From Phragmites australis (taxonomy: Eukaryota; Streptophyta; Magnoliopsida; Poales; Poaceae): a DNA stretch of 64,000 nucleotides. The first letter of the stretch is position 1; the number at the start of each line of letters is the position of its first letter. Made by a program: the position numbers and the translations under genes. Positions 22,174-34,005 of the stretch are shown here, piece by piece. The DNA is taken from assembly GCF_958298935.1 (NCBI RefSeq), contig NC_084924.1:31035819-31099818 (forward strand). The letters are read 5' to 3'. Below the pieces are notes generated by a model. The model had not been told where the DNA came from and ran no database searches. It was given only the letters and a program-made list of their open reading frames with translations.

Positions 22174-22958
22174 TGACAATGATTCCGGGTGTATCGGACG
22201 ACGGGTGCGTGATCTTTGTTCGGGGAGTGCCTACTGAATTTGTTTGTGTATTTGCAACTCAAGAACACCGAGGATTATCCAGGTTTAGACCCCCTTAGGG
22301 TAATAGCCCTACATCCTGTGTATTCTTTTCTGTGGTTTCAGTTGGTTACAGATGATGTTCTTGCTCTTTTTTCGGAGCCCTATCCTCTCCTCCCTTTATA
22401 GCCCAGGGAGGAAAGATCTTTACAAGTGGGCCCATCCAACTAACCCATCTTTATCTAGACGGTCAACAATAGGCTATCATTACGAAGCATGCACGCGTCA
22501 CACCAGCTCTAGAGCGCTACGAGGCCTGTCCCATCCGTCAGCTCCTTCTATACTTGTCAGTCTAGGTCGCCCGGCCTGCTCCGTCACATCATCGGTTGCC
22601 CACGCGTGCCTGCCACACCCTTAGTGACATTCGCGAACCCATCCTGTAACAATTAATGCCACGGGAGGGAACATGGAAGCTTTGCGTCTTCCCCAGTCGC
22701 CTCGGCCAGTGGGGTGCGCCTGGGAAAGGAAAACTGCATGGGCATTAGCATCAAATGAGAGTGGTCTGGTCTAGACGAGTATCTGCCCCGCGACCAATAG
22801 AGACTGGTCACGGGAAATCCAGCGGGGGTCAGGAGTGTGGTCATGCGATGCCGAGTGGTCGCGCGATGGAGCCTGTTTAGAGAAAAAGAACTAGTCCCGC
22901 AAAAACCGGTCGTTGATGTCCGTCCTGGCAAGGGACCCCCATATACCTTACATCGACA
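22174..22958 (-). repeat. LTR (5' LTR in element orientation, inner end truncated)
   Basis: It is colinear with 19427-20210, ending CATCGACA. The outer 17 bp seen in the other LTR (TGTCGGGGG...) are replaced by unrelated sequence. This marks the deletion break. Confidence 0.85.
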
Positions 22959-22963
22959 CACCC

Positions 22964-23700
22964 CATTTCTGTGTTTCTTTTACTGTAGCAACAAAGAATG
23001 TGTCGTCCGCCCTTCTACTAGAAATACCTGAAGTGTGGAAAAATTTGGACCATGCCAAACCAATAACTTCCTTCGCTTTCTTTCCCTTCCCACTCCATGA
23101 CCCGGTGTCAACCCTCTGCTGTACATGGGCTTTTGCTACAGCAATATTGTAATCTCTAACACTTGGTGGTGGCTCCCTGGTTGAAGATACCCTCATAAGC
23201 ATCCTCTTTAACACAATGCCTCCTCTATCACTTCCACTGCCACCTCCATACTCGTAGGACTCACCTGCCCTCCTCCTGAACTCTTCCTCCTCCCTAGACT
23301 GAGCCATGACACGCTGCACCTTTTCCTCTTCCGTCTCCTCATTATCGCTTGTCAAATCTACCTGAACTCTTGCCTCCGAAACCTCTCCTCAGTCTTTGCC
23401 TTCCTCTTAACTCTTGCCCTATCCAGCTCACGTCTGAAATAATCACGCACATCCGGAGGCACCCTATCACAATGTATAACATTCGATTCGTGCCCTGCCA
23501 AATGTTCTTTCAACCTTGTGGTTCCACCGTATTTCTTTTCCTTATTGCGGTAATTGCACCTAAACCCCGGGGCCAAATTGTCCCCGTGCTGCCAAACCAC
23601 ACCTCTATCCACCATCGATTACTCCAAAACAACCTACATCATCCTAAGCACTCCACAAATTCCAACAACGAGAAAATATTGAACAAAACCAACTACTAGG
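22964..23700 (-). pseudogene. hAT transposase, N-terminal segment with BED zinc finger
   Basis: This starts the disrupted hAT gene. A BED-type DNA-binding finger lies at 23358-23615, with WQHGDNLAPGFRCNYRNKE followed by GGTTRLKEHLAGH. The second zinc-binding Cys of the usual CNYC is Arg here. The segment continues with PPDVRDYFRRELDRAR, an acidic Glu-rich spacer (about 23230-23355) and then the start of the DUF659 part (KKAKEVIGLAWSKFFHTSGI) down to KETQKW at 22964. There the second LTR element interrupts it. A frame change lies between the two blocks near 23357. Confidence 0.85.
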
Positions 23701-24675
23701 CGCTAACCAATGCTTTCGGATACTAACTAACCCTAACAAGTAACAACCTAAACACGGACCATAACGGCATAACCGTCACTAACTAGTTTGTATTGTCTCT
23801 GTTGGAAGAAGAAAGCTCAATGGTTAAACTAGTAATAATTATGTCCATGCATGTTAAATTGATAAACATGTGCTGTCATGTTGCTAGTCATGCATAAATG
23901 TCTCAAGAAACAATTAACTTGACCAATATTAACAACCCTTGCTAGTACAAGGTAACAACCGTGCACATCGGGCTAAAAACCGATACAATAGGGTCAATAA
24001 CCGAGCGAATCAACCACTAAATCGTCCTAATCAACCACACAACAAATTGCTGACCTCCTAAATCGCTAGTATATGGGCTGTTACCGAACAAAGAGCTTCA
24101 AAAATCGCTCGGCGTCAAGTGCTCCGCGCTGCTCTTTGAAGGCGAACGGTAACCCCTCAAATGCGGTCGGTTACCAACGCTAATCGCTCGATAACCGAAG
24201 CTTCAACGCCGGATTTCCGTAGGACTGTCGCGGATCTAGCCGACCGGGCGACGATTCTTCGATTTTTGCTGCGGACAAACGCGAGGGGAAAGTGAGTTGT
24301 GCACCGACGCGAGCTGAACGCCGACTTCCCTTATCCATTTGAGCTAGGCCGAAACGGGCCGATTGCACTGTGCATTCGGCCTATTTCAGCCTTTTATTCA
24401 TTTTCGGCCTTTTTATGAACTTCCAATCTTTGAGCAGCTATTTGGTGATGCAAATGATATTTTTTAAAAAAAAAATTCTTTTCACATATAGTCTTAGAAT
24501 TACCTCTAGTTTTTATGGAAATTTTGTCTAAATTTTTTGAGTTTTTTTCAAAATCGATTTGAATTTTTTAAATTCAAATTTGGTTACCGAGCGCATTATG
24601 AAACTGAGCCGGACTGGTAAGGTCGGTTACCATGAATTTCGAGTGGTAACCGTCGCATTTTTTAACCCTAGCTCT
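23701..24675 (-). mobile_element. 5' untranslated and terminal region of the hAT element
   Basis: There is no gene here. From about 24060 to 24660 the sequence is rich in GGTTACCG / CGGTAACC motifs in both orientations, typical of hAT subterminal transposase-binding sites. The outer end (minus strand) reads AGAGCTAGGGTTAAAAAATG then CGACGGTTACC at about 24675-24645. A near copy of this end occurs at 46975-47013. The 8 bp target duplication cannot be tested because the other end is outside the window. Confidence 0.6.
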
Positions 24676-24951
24676 ACTGCTCTTCTTGCTGAACAAGGTT
24701 TTTTTTTGCAAAATAAAACTAGCACCAGCAAACCACAACGGAGATTTAGGCTGCATTTAAAATTTATAAATTTTCCAGGTATTTCACACGTAACAACTCA
24801 ATTCTTGTTCAAATATGTAAGTTCTTGCTATTTTATATGGAGTTGACTTCAACTCTTTTGTACTTTCCATTAAAAAGGGAATTTTGGAAAATGAGCTCTA
24901 TCACGAGCATTATCAGATTGTCGACTTTCTAACTTTGATATTTACAATGTT

Positions 24952-25147
24952 CACCTAAACGGACGTGTAGGCGGACTAAGTAGGCGTGTATATGCTAGTG
25001 GATGGTCGGTCATGTACTTTAGTCTATAAACAGCATGTTACACCGTTTGGACATGTACATGGTCGTGAACATCCTGGGCGGCCAACACGGGATGGTGGCT
25101 ACACGGGCTTGGGCGACGACTACGCTGACTAGCGTGTCGTTTAGGCG
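24952..25147. mobile_element. Small inverted-repeat element (MITE-like)
   Basis: CACCTAAACGGACG at the left and its near complement CGTGTCGTTTAGGCG at the right enclose about 195 bp that do not code. No clear target duplication was seen. Confidence 0.35.
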
Positions 25148-25629
25148 ATGGCAAGGCTGGAGCTTGTGAGTGCAAGATGAAAATTTTAGCCCCCCCTTAC
25201 GCACTCACCGCCAGACGGCCAATATAGGGGCTGCCTCCATTGCCCATCCGCTATAGTGTCAAGCATTGTCATGTTCACCAGTTCTCAGACGCTCCCCATG
25301 CACTCGTGCTATGCACGGCCCATGCCATCCTAGACTCCTCTCCCTCTCCTGCGCCTTTCCAGCTCAAGCTTCATACCTCCTAGGTCTCATGCCTCCCCAG
25401 GCTCCTGGTACTACTCCCTCCTCTCCTCTTATTGTGCTTGTCCTTTGCAATGTGCTTGTGTGCTTTGTTATGCACTTCTGCCACAACTAGTCATCTATGT
25501 GATCTGCTAGCTACTACTTACTGTTATGTGATCTAGTCTACTAGACTACTACTGCCTATTGCTAGCTGTGATGAATTGATGACTATATGGTGTACTGATT
25601 GCTTGATTAAACAGAATCTCTGAAGCATA
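25148..25629. other. Intergenic, nothing recognised
   Basis: There is an open frame at 25266-25490 with no family features. Otherwise the sequence is T/C-rich then AT-rich and uncharacterised. Confidence 0.4.
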
Positions 25630-26360
25630 TAGGCTCCTAATTTGGTTTTTGTAATTAATGGCAACATGTAATTGTGGATTAAGGTGTTTAATTGAGGAAT
25701 GTGAAAGGTTAGTTCAGGAAATGATGAAAGCGCTAGAAGATACATGTGTGGATAGCATATTAAGATGACTAGCTCAAGGCAAATGTATAAAATATGATAT
25801 TTTGTTTCATCAGTCAAATGATGATTAGAGAAAAGAATGATCGGATTGTTAAGAATATATGACATACTATTAAGAGAAATTGATACTAATTTGCTTGAGG
25901 TATCTATAGTTGCCATTTTGCTCAAACTTGCATTGAATTCTAGACAGTAGATGAGTTTCTAAGAGTGCAAATGTCTTTGCCCTAGACAAGATTAAGTTCT
26001 AAGTGCGTGGCAGTCTGATCACCATGGAAGGCGGTCTGAGTGTCATCTGGACAGAGAGGGCAAAGTCTCTGAGAAGATCTCGTGGGAGATCGCAAGTATG
26101 GCCATTGAACTCCTGACAATTGAGATGGTATAGCGAGTGGTCTGACTGGTCAGAGGGGCAGTCTAACCGCTGTAATGAATAGAGAGAAAAATCTCTCCAT
26201 TAGGGCTAGGGGTCAGATCGTGTGGGTTCATGGTTTGACCATCATAACGTCTGAAAGTTAAAATTAGTCATTGGCTTGATGGTGGTCTAACCGGTAGATA
26301 AACTACAGTTTGATCGCTAGAGACTTAGAAGTCAAAATTCACATAATAGTAGGGGTTTCC
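25630..26360 (+). mobile_element. Fragment of a SIRE/Maximus-type copia LTR
   Basis: TTTTGTAATTAATGGCAACA and CTCAAGGCAAATGTATAA match in order the solo LTR at 52061-54771 (about 52085 and 53132). Phrases such as GGTCTGACTGGTCAG, typical of these LTRs, follow. The outer LTR ends are missing, so it is a truncated remnant. Confidence 0.5.
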
Positions 26361-26367
26361 CAAGATG

Positions 26368-26464
26368 CACATATGGCTTTTTTGATCAAATATGTATTTT
26401 GATCGCTAAGAGGCACATATGGCTTTTTGATCAAATATGTATTTTGATCGCCAAGAGGCACATA
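26368..26464 (+). repeat. Tandem duplication of about 50 bp
   Basis: The unit AGGCACATATGGCTTTTTGA then TCAAATATGTATTTTGATCG occurs twice in a row, followed by a partial third copy (GAGGCACATAT) leading into the CACTA subterminal repeats. Confidence 0.8.
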
Positions 26465-26680
26465 TAGACACAGACGGTCTTTAGGAATACCCGTATGTAA
26501 CATTGTCACAGACAGTTTTTTCTAAAATCCATCTGTGTCTCTCTGGTAGACACAAATTGATGAAAAATGATAATTCGTCTGTACTTAAAGACCATCTTCA
26601 TGAAAGTGAATATATAGATGGTTCATTCTAATAACCGTATGTGTCCCACAATTATTGGTCTTAAGACAGAGCCCTTTGGC
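26461..26680. repeat. CACTA left subterminal repeats
   Basis: Motifs GACACAGACGGTC, TCACAGACAG and CATCTGTGTCTCT recur here in both orientations, as at the right end. They are likely transposase-binding sites. Confidence 0.6.
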
Positions 26681-27172
26681 GTGAGTTTTTAAGATAAAGG
26701 CGTGTGCGAGTCTTCAGACAGCGTGCTAAGCTTCTCCTACGGGGTGATTTCTTTGGAGTTGCCTCTGCAGCACGCAAGCTTCCTCTGTTGGAATAACTAA
26801 GGTTTAGTATTTACCTTCTTTAGCTCCAAATTGGTAGCTAGATTCACAGAACCATTGTGTCTAAATATTTGAGCTTCTATTTAACTCTGCAGCGCGAGCT
26901 TCCTCTATGGGGTGATTTGTTTGGAGCTTCCTTTGCAGCACGAGCTTCCTCTGTTGGAATTCGTGGAGATTAGAATTTACTTTCTTTAGCTCCGAATTTG
27001 TAGGTTGACAAAACCATAGCTTAACAATATTTGAGCTTGTGTTCAAGCTTCTGTTAAAAACACATAAGGTTTCTATTTCTAGTTCAGGACCATTATATTG
27101 CCTCTAAAATTTACACTTAAAACAATTCTTTAGGTTGAAAATTCAATAAATGTTAACTTTTGGAAATTGCAG

Positions 27173-28009
27173 ATGGCCAACCGAAGTTGGATGTACATAG
27201 AGAATCGTATTTGTGATGAGTTCTTTAATGGCATATCTAGGTTCATACGTGTTGCTGAGGCAGATATGTTGAATAAGAATAAGGAATTTGTAAGTTGTTC
27301 ATACATTGATTGCAGAAATGAGAGAAAGTTTTTAAAGGCACATAATATACATGCACATTTGATTATGCGCGGATTCAAACTAAACTATACATGTTGGACC
27401 AAGCATGGAGAAGAAGGCACGAATGGCCGTGATGGCGATATGCATGAAGCAGGAGAGTATGACTGTGATGTGTATGAAGTTATTCAAGATAGGGATATCG
27501 AAGAGATTGTTGATGACTTCATAGGCCGATGTGATGATATTCTTGAAAATTTAGAGCAGATGGCCCGCAATGCTGTGGGCAATGATGAATACAATGATAG
27601 AGAATTTGCTAGATTTCAAGAATTTGTGCGGCAGTCGAAGGAACCTTTATACCCGGGTTGTAGGAGCAATACACATTGTTGCATGTGACACTTTTACTTT
27701 TGAAATTAAAGGCAAACAATGGGTGGTCTGATAAGAGTTTCACTGCTTTGTTACGGCTGTTAGCAGCATTACTTCCCAACGGGATCTGGTACCCACATCC
27801 ACGTATGAAGTAAAGAAGATATTTTGTTCCTTAGGATTGGAAGTGGAAAGAATCCATGCTTGCAAACAAGACTATATTATTTACTATGGAGAGTATGTAG
27901 ACTTGCATGAGTGCCTAGTATGTGAAACCTCTCAATACAAGCGGCATAATGATGGGGGATGTTCGTAGGAACAAAGGACCTCCTGCAAAGGTGATGTGAT
28001 ATCTTCCTG
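27173..28009 (+). pseudogene. CACTA TNP2 transposase, N-terminal part
   Basis: A splice acceptor TTGCAG immediately precedes ATG 27173. The frame reads MANRSWMYIENRICDEFFNG and then CSYIDCRNERKF, a TNP2 N-terminal transposase-associated region with conserved Cys. It continues with NYTCWTKHGEEG and an acidic stretch, and has a TGA at 27686-27688. Past the stop, decayed sequence keeps matching the next TNP2 block (NGWSDKSFTALLRLLAALLP, then RRNKGPPAKVM) up to 28009. There a solo LTR splits the codon run YLPVI / PRLK. Confidence 0.8.
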
Positions 28010-28014
28010 TAATA

Positions 28015-31000
28015 TGTGAGGAACCATCCAAATAGTATTCTAATTAATCACTAAACCAATCATTTATATAATCATGACTTCAACGATTATCCAGAATATT
28101 ATCTCGGTAGTCCCGGCACGTGTTTTGTGCCCAAGATCAGAACACATACCTTATCAACATTTAACATCATAATGCAGCTTAATAAAGAGCGAGTAATTAA
28201 GCTTACATTACAAGTTCTTAAGCATTTGCAAATTCTCACTATTTACAGCAAAAGAGCTAGAAGGATACTAAAACTAATCAACCCCTAGACAAAGAGAAAC
28301 TATGCAGCGAAAGTAAAAGCTATAAATAACAAAAGGAGGATAGAGCTATATGCCCTTAGGCTCCATCACAAAAGCACAATCACTGAGTAGTTGCCTACTC
28401 ATGCCTGCCACCCATATCGGCAGGCGTGAAGTAGCCAAAGACCAAGTCCTCCACGCCGGTAACACCTGAAAGAGCAGCGTGAATACGAAGTTATTTGCAA
28501 GATTTAATCCATAATAGGTACTTATAGATAACCGACTTCAAGGATTATGCATTTTGATGTTAACAAGAAAATGGCCATATAGTTAAATAGATTCATATGT
28601 GAAAGCAGTTTGACATAAACATATGAGCAACTATACTATAATAAAAGTACCATTCTGCCATGTAACCAACATCATGAACAAGTAGGTAATTGGAACCATA
28701 TTAGTATAACTGAACAGAACCACACTAACCCACAATCATGACTCTACAACCAATGCGGATGGACAAAACCATGCTCATGACTAAGAGCGTGACAATTCGA
28801 ATTGATTTTACCCACACGCCCTAGATCCATCCTCGTGGCCCCCGAAGCAACCTTTCTTATACGTGGAACTTCCCACTTGCACATGCCCCTATGGCACCGG
28901 GGTTACCGCGAGCGTGTCCTGGACACCTGCAGATCCCCGCCACCTTGCTTCTTCTCATTCTTTTTCATACGCGTCATAGGGCCACAAGGTGAGCGTTAGC
29001 ATGGTGTATGGTACTAGGCTTACCTTACCATTAGATCAGCATGTGGTGAGTACGGGAAGTGCTAAAGCCAACAGCACCCGATGCAAGCGGTCTATAGCAT
29101 TCGGGTTCCTTTCCTGACCTGCCCCTAGCACCGCCCACATCTAGCCTCATCCTCACACTCAAACATCCAGACATCTTAGTCATATCCTTTGTGAACAAGT
29201 AAGTCGTAAGCTCGCGAATGGGGATTGAACCACCGCTCGACTTCTACCTAAAGATTTATGCATTCTAAGCATTTCGAGCGACTCTTAAGTTAGACACCAA
29301 CAATATTATCAAGGCTACAAGGATATAGGTTACCAACAATACACGGAAAAGATATTGCATCAACATAAGTTCTACCCATATCAACCCAACACTTGACTCA
29401 TTACCATGCAAATATACATAAAGCATAGTTTATCACAATAAACACATATTGATCCAAAGTACTGGGAAGAGTGTGCTTAGATGTCTGCCTAATGCTACCC
29501 ATGCAACACTTGCAAAATTCTGGTAGATTGGCGTCGCCTTCGCCCACGCTTGTGTCACGCTCCGGTTCTTTGTTCATTAAAGAAGAACACATGTAATGAT
29601 GAGCATGAATAAGGTGCAATAATGTTTGTACAATATGCATAACAACATATTAAGAGTGCAAGATATGAGAAAGAACAACAAACTTTGTGATCTAAACAAC
29701 GCCGAAAAACTAATAGGAGGCCGGAGATTCCAGGTTGAACTCGGAACATCCGGGTTCCGGAACCTTCGGGGTGTACTCCGGACAGGGGTTTTCGGTTAGC
29801 CATTTTTGAATTAACTTGAAATGTTTGGGCTGAGTCCGAATATTCTGATTCAGGTCGGAATGTCCGGGTGAGGCTCCGAACGAGGTTCTTTGCTAAATCT
29901 AAATCGAATTAACTCGGAACCTTCAGGCTATACTCGAAATCTCTGGGTTGGGCGGATTATCTGGGTGAGGCTCCGAGCGAGGGTGCTCGGTTAAAACCTC
30001 TCGATTTAACCTGGAACCTCTGGGTGGTACTCGGAACATCCGAGTTCTGGTCGAGTTGAGCTCTAATATGTTTTCCTCGGTCGATTCAACTTGCATACCA
30101 AATCTATCCCACCTAAACATGGATAAGCACTATACAAAGGGTTTTAGAATCAAATTGCATCCTAAACCATCACGGTTTTTAAACACAATTCAATGGGGTT
30201 TTCCCCCCATGCTACTCGGAACCTTCAGGTGAAATCCGGATTATCCGGGTTGCTGCAGAGAGAAATTTACATGGGGAGAACTTGGCCGATTTGATTTGCG
30301 AGCCTCTCCAATCAAAAGGAAAACATGTTTGAGATAGTTTATATAGCCTAGACCTCACTTACCAACCTAGAAACACGATTCCTAACTCAATCCCACCCAA
30401 ATCCTCAGATTCGTTCCAAATCTCAAGAACATGAGGCGCTTCGCAACTTTGTAACCAAAGCTCCAAACTCGGATTTCAACCAACCAAACGACGTATTATT
30501 GCAATGGGAGCCTAGGAGACTCACCCAAGATGCTTTGCCAAGGTTGGTGACCATCGGTGGAAGGTGGAAAAGCTCAAGAAGAGGAAGAACGTTGGTACTC
30601 CTCGTGCTTCAACCAAGAGCACCAGAAGACATCAAAATCGGCTCGAATCCTTCGGGAAAATGAAAATGAATTGGATGGGTGAGGAGCTTAGGAGCTAGGG
30701 ATCGCATTAATAACACATGCATACCTCAATTCCTTCTCTTGAGATGGGATTTTGGGGAGAAGGAGAGAGTGCTTGAGAGAGGGATGGGCTCCTTTGCCTT
30801 GGCTAGTTGGAGAGGGGAGGGAGCTCAGGTCAGAGTGAGGGAGAGAGAGGGAGCAGGTGGGGCTACTACCCAAGGGAGAGAGGGAGTGGTTGACCATCCA
30901 TGTGGGCCCAACATGCTAGAGAAAGAAGCTCGTTTGAACTGCGAATTCATTTCTTTTTTATCCCAAATTTCTTTCTCTTATCCAATTGACTTAAAACCAA

Positions 31001-31099
31001 GTGCTCTAATGCTCCAAAACAAAATCACTCAAAATCAAATATAATACTTATGAAGCATGATTATGCTTAATTACATTATTATAGTTTTAGGACGTGACA
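28015..31099 (-). mobile_element. Solo LTR inserted in the CACTA transposase gene
   Basis: The 3085 bp segment has ends TGTGAGG ... ACGTGACA and exact 5 bp flanks TAATA (28010-28014 and 31100-31104). Removing it restores the TNP2 frame except for one TGA. There is no PBS, polypurine tract or coding domain inside. Orientation is inferred as minus because GAGTAGGCAACTACTC near the left end resembles the 3' part of the solo LTR at 5136-8243. Around 29720-30260 it contains repeated CCGGAACCTTCGGG-like phrases. Open frames inside are short and unremarkable. Confidence 0.85.
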
Positions 31100-31104
31100 T
31101 AATA

Positions 31105-33446
31105 CCTCGATTGAAGTGTTTGTTTGCCAACAAAAAGGAGGTCAAATTGTTTCATTGGCACAAAGAGGGTCATAAGAATGATTCAAACCTGTGGCACCCT
31201 GCTGATTGTGTGAGTGGCGAAACATCGATATGAAATTTGGCGAGTTTGCTATTGAACTGAGGAATATTAGGTTTGCTTTGAGCACGGATAGAATGAATCC
31301 TTTTGGTAACATGAGCAGCACACATAGTACCTGACCAGTAGTTCTGTGCATATACAATCTTCCTCCTTGGCTATGTCAGAAGAGAAAGTACCTTATGATG
31401 TCAATTTTAATCCAAGGGTCGAGGCAACCTGGCAACGACATCGATGTGTACCTGAAACTGTTGGTGGATGACCTTAAAATAATTTGGGCAGAAGGTGTCA
31501 ATGTATGGGATGAGGACAAGCGAGAGTACTTCAGTCTCATGCCATGTTATTTTGCACAATCAATGATTTATCGACTCTTGGTAATTAGTCAAGGCAAACT
31601 GTAAAAGGAAGCAAAACCTGCCCCCAATACTTAGATGCTACCATGAGTATGCGGCTAAAGAACTCAAGAAAAATAGTGTATATGTGTCATAGATAGTTTC
31701 TGCCCAAGTCACATCCATATAGGAATATGAAGAAAGAATTTGATGGCATGAGAGAGAATGCGATAGCTCCTAGACATTTCAGTGGGCAAGAGGTCCATGA
31801 TCAGGTGAAGAACATCAATGTTGTTCATGGAAAGAGAAAGCGATCTAGTAACGATGAAAATGTCATGTGGAAAAAGAAATCAATATTTTGGGAGCTACCT
31901 TACTGGCCACACTTAGAAGTACGACACTGTCTCGATATCATGCACATAAAAAAGAATATATGCGAGAGTCTCATTGGTACCTTGTGCAATATCCCGGAGA
32001 AAATAAAGGATGGTCTGAAGGCATGAAATGACCTGGTCGAATTGAACATACGGCATGAGCTTCATCCCCAAAAAGATGATAAAGGCAAAGTGTATGTCCT
32101 CGCAGCCGTGGGATATTGACATCTATCAAAGGAGGAGAAATAAGAATTTTTTGACTTTCTGCATGGTGTGAAAGTTCCTTCCGGATACTTTGTCAAAATA
32201 AAAAACGTGTTTCTATGAAGAATCTGAGACTTATTGGCATGAAGTCCCATGATTGCCATGTGATGTTGACACAGATGTTTCCTATTGCAGTTTGGAATAT
32301 TTTGCCAGTCACAATCAGAGAGTCAATCATGTGCCTGTGTTTTTCTTTATTGCAATTGCCCAAAGGTCATCAATCCAACAACACTAGCTGCCCTAGAAAG
32401 AAACATGGTGAAGACTTTATGCCAGCTTGAGATGTATTCCCGTCTTATTTCTTTGATATTATGGTCCATATCATTGTGCACCTTGTAAAGGAGATAAAGT
32501 ACATTGGTTCAGTATTTCTACATTAGATGTATCCATATGAGAGATACATATGCATTCTGAAATCATATGTAAGGACTGATCTCAACTAGAGGGCTGCATA
32601 ATTTAAGGGTATACATCTGAGGAGGTTGTTGAGTGGTGTGTCAACTTCATTGATTCATCGGGTGCTATCGATATGCCCATATCTCAGCGCGAGGGCTGAC
32701 TGGCAAGTAAAGGGACCATTGGGAAAAAAAAGGCAATAACTCCTGACCAAAAGTCTTATGCTCAGGCTCACTTCCTCGTGTTGCAACAAATGGATGAAGT
32801 GTCAAAATATATCGAGGAGCACAAGGCATTGCTCATTCGAGAAAATCCAAAAATGATCGATATATGGATAATTAAAGTGCATAACAAAAGGTTCAACACT
32901 TGGTTCTGAGATATAATCCAATCGAGTTCTTGCACAAGTCAGGTACTTAAAAAATTAGCAGAAGGGCCGATCTTTACAATTGTGACATGACAAGGATACG
33001 GTATTAATGAATACACATTTTACACGGCCAAACATGATGAGAAGTGTACAAATCAGAACAACGGTGTGCACATATATGCTTATGACAACGATATGCACAA
33101 GAGCACTTACTATGGACACATAAAGGAAATATAGGAACTAGACTATATAGGTTTCAAGATATCCCTGTTTCGATGCCGTTGGATTCAGGCCCCAAATGGC
33201 TTGACGATGGACAAGTATGAGATCACTACCGTTGACTTGCCACATGTCAGATATAAGCAAGAACCATTCGTTCTTGCTAAGCATGTGACCCAAGTGTTTT
33301 ATGTGCGTCATACATCACAAAAGAACTGACATGTAGTTCTCAATGGGAAAAGACGGATCGTCAAAGTTGAAAATTTCGTTGACGAGGAGGAGTACAATCA
33401 ATTTGATGAAGCTCCCCTTTTTGCTAATATAACACCAATTTTGTAA
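31105..33446 (+). pseudogene. CACTA TNP2 transposase, central and C-terminal parts
   Basis: This continues TNP2 after the solo LTR with PRLKCLFANKKEVKLFHWHK. The open segment at 31395-31604 reads IQGSRQPGNDIDVYLKLLVD, a highly conserved catalytic-domain block. The segment 31727-32026 reads FWELPYWPHLEVRHCLDIMH, including the conserved H-x-x-D region. Decayed blocks of DUF4218 (about 32215-32700, MKSHDCHVMLTQM) and DUF4216 (about 32990-33440, IQAPNGLTMDKYEITTVDLP) follow, ending at TAA 33444-33446. There are several stops and shifts. The order and content are those of a typical grass CACTA transposase. Confidence 0.85.
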
Positions 33447-33639
33447 ATTACGGACCATATACTGATGAAGTGATGTGAATATGTGTTAATGCTAAAGTAT
33501 TATCTTTTTTCAAATTAAGTTCTATCATGTTTGTGTTGAAATTACATTGTTCAAATGCATGTGTTAAAATTTATATGATGTATGTTTTCAAATTTATTTG
33601 ATATCTGTCAACATATAACAATTGTGGGTAGACATATGA

Positions 33640-33930
33640 CAGTAAGAAGAAACAGACGGACATAAAACAACAAACTGTCTGTGAGTATTGGCTCTCCCTG
33701 GCAGTATGTGTCCTTGGGCACAGACGGGCATTAAGAGGAAACTGTCTATGACTAGGAGTGCAGGCCCACAGAGCACGGGACAAGTCACAGATGGACATTA
33801 AGAGGAAACCTTCTATGACTAGTACTGCAGGCCCACAGGGCACGGGATTGGTCACAGACATACATTAATTAATATCGTCTGTGATATGTAAGATACAGAC
33901 GAACATTAAGAAAAAATCGTATATGTTGTG
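33640..33930. repeat. Internal array of CACTA-type repeats, 67 bp period
   Basis: CAGACGGGCATTAAGAGGAA at 33721 recurs as CAGATGGACATTAAGAGGAA at 33788 and, more diverged, at 33855 (period 67). A partial copy is at 33896. The motifs equal those of the terminal arrays, but the array lies between the two CACTA genes. Confidence 0.7.
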
Positions 33931-34005
33931 TATTTTAACCTAGCATCGTGCATATTCTATTGTTCATTCACTGAAACAAATCTTGTGCATGCTTCGCATT
34001 CTTCT

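Larger units (their letters stand above)
19410..22958 (-). mobile_element. Internally deleted Tat-like LTR element (minus orientation)
   Basis: Two LTRs of about 785-801 bp flank only 1.96 kb. The left LTR has perfect TGTCGG...CCGACA ends. Orientation is set by a polypurine tract on the minus strand beside the left LTR (20211-20230). Gag, pol and a recognisable PBS are missing. The inner end of the right LTR also lacks about 17 bp, so the deletion seems to start there and reach into the region behind the antisense gene. The only gene left is the antisense frame 20662-22102. The flanks CACCT / CACCC are a target duplication with one mismatch. It lies in the hAT gene at an exon-intron junction. 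Confidence 0.82.

Noticed and set aside
26300..26470. Left CACTA terminus
   Set aside because: No CACTA-type end was found. The boundary given is only the start of the subterminal repeats.
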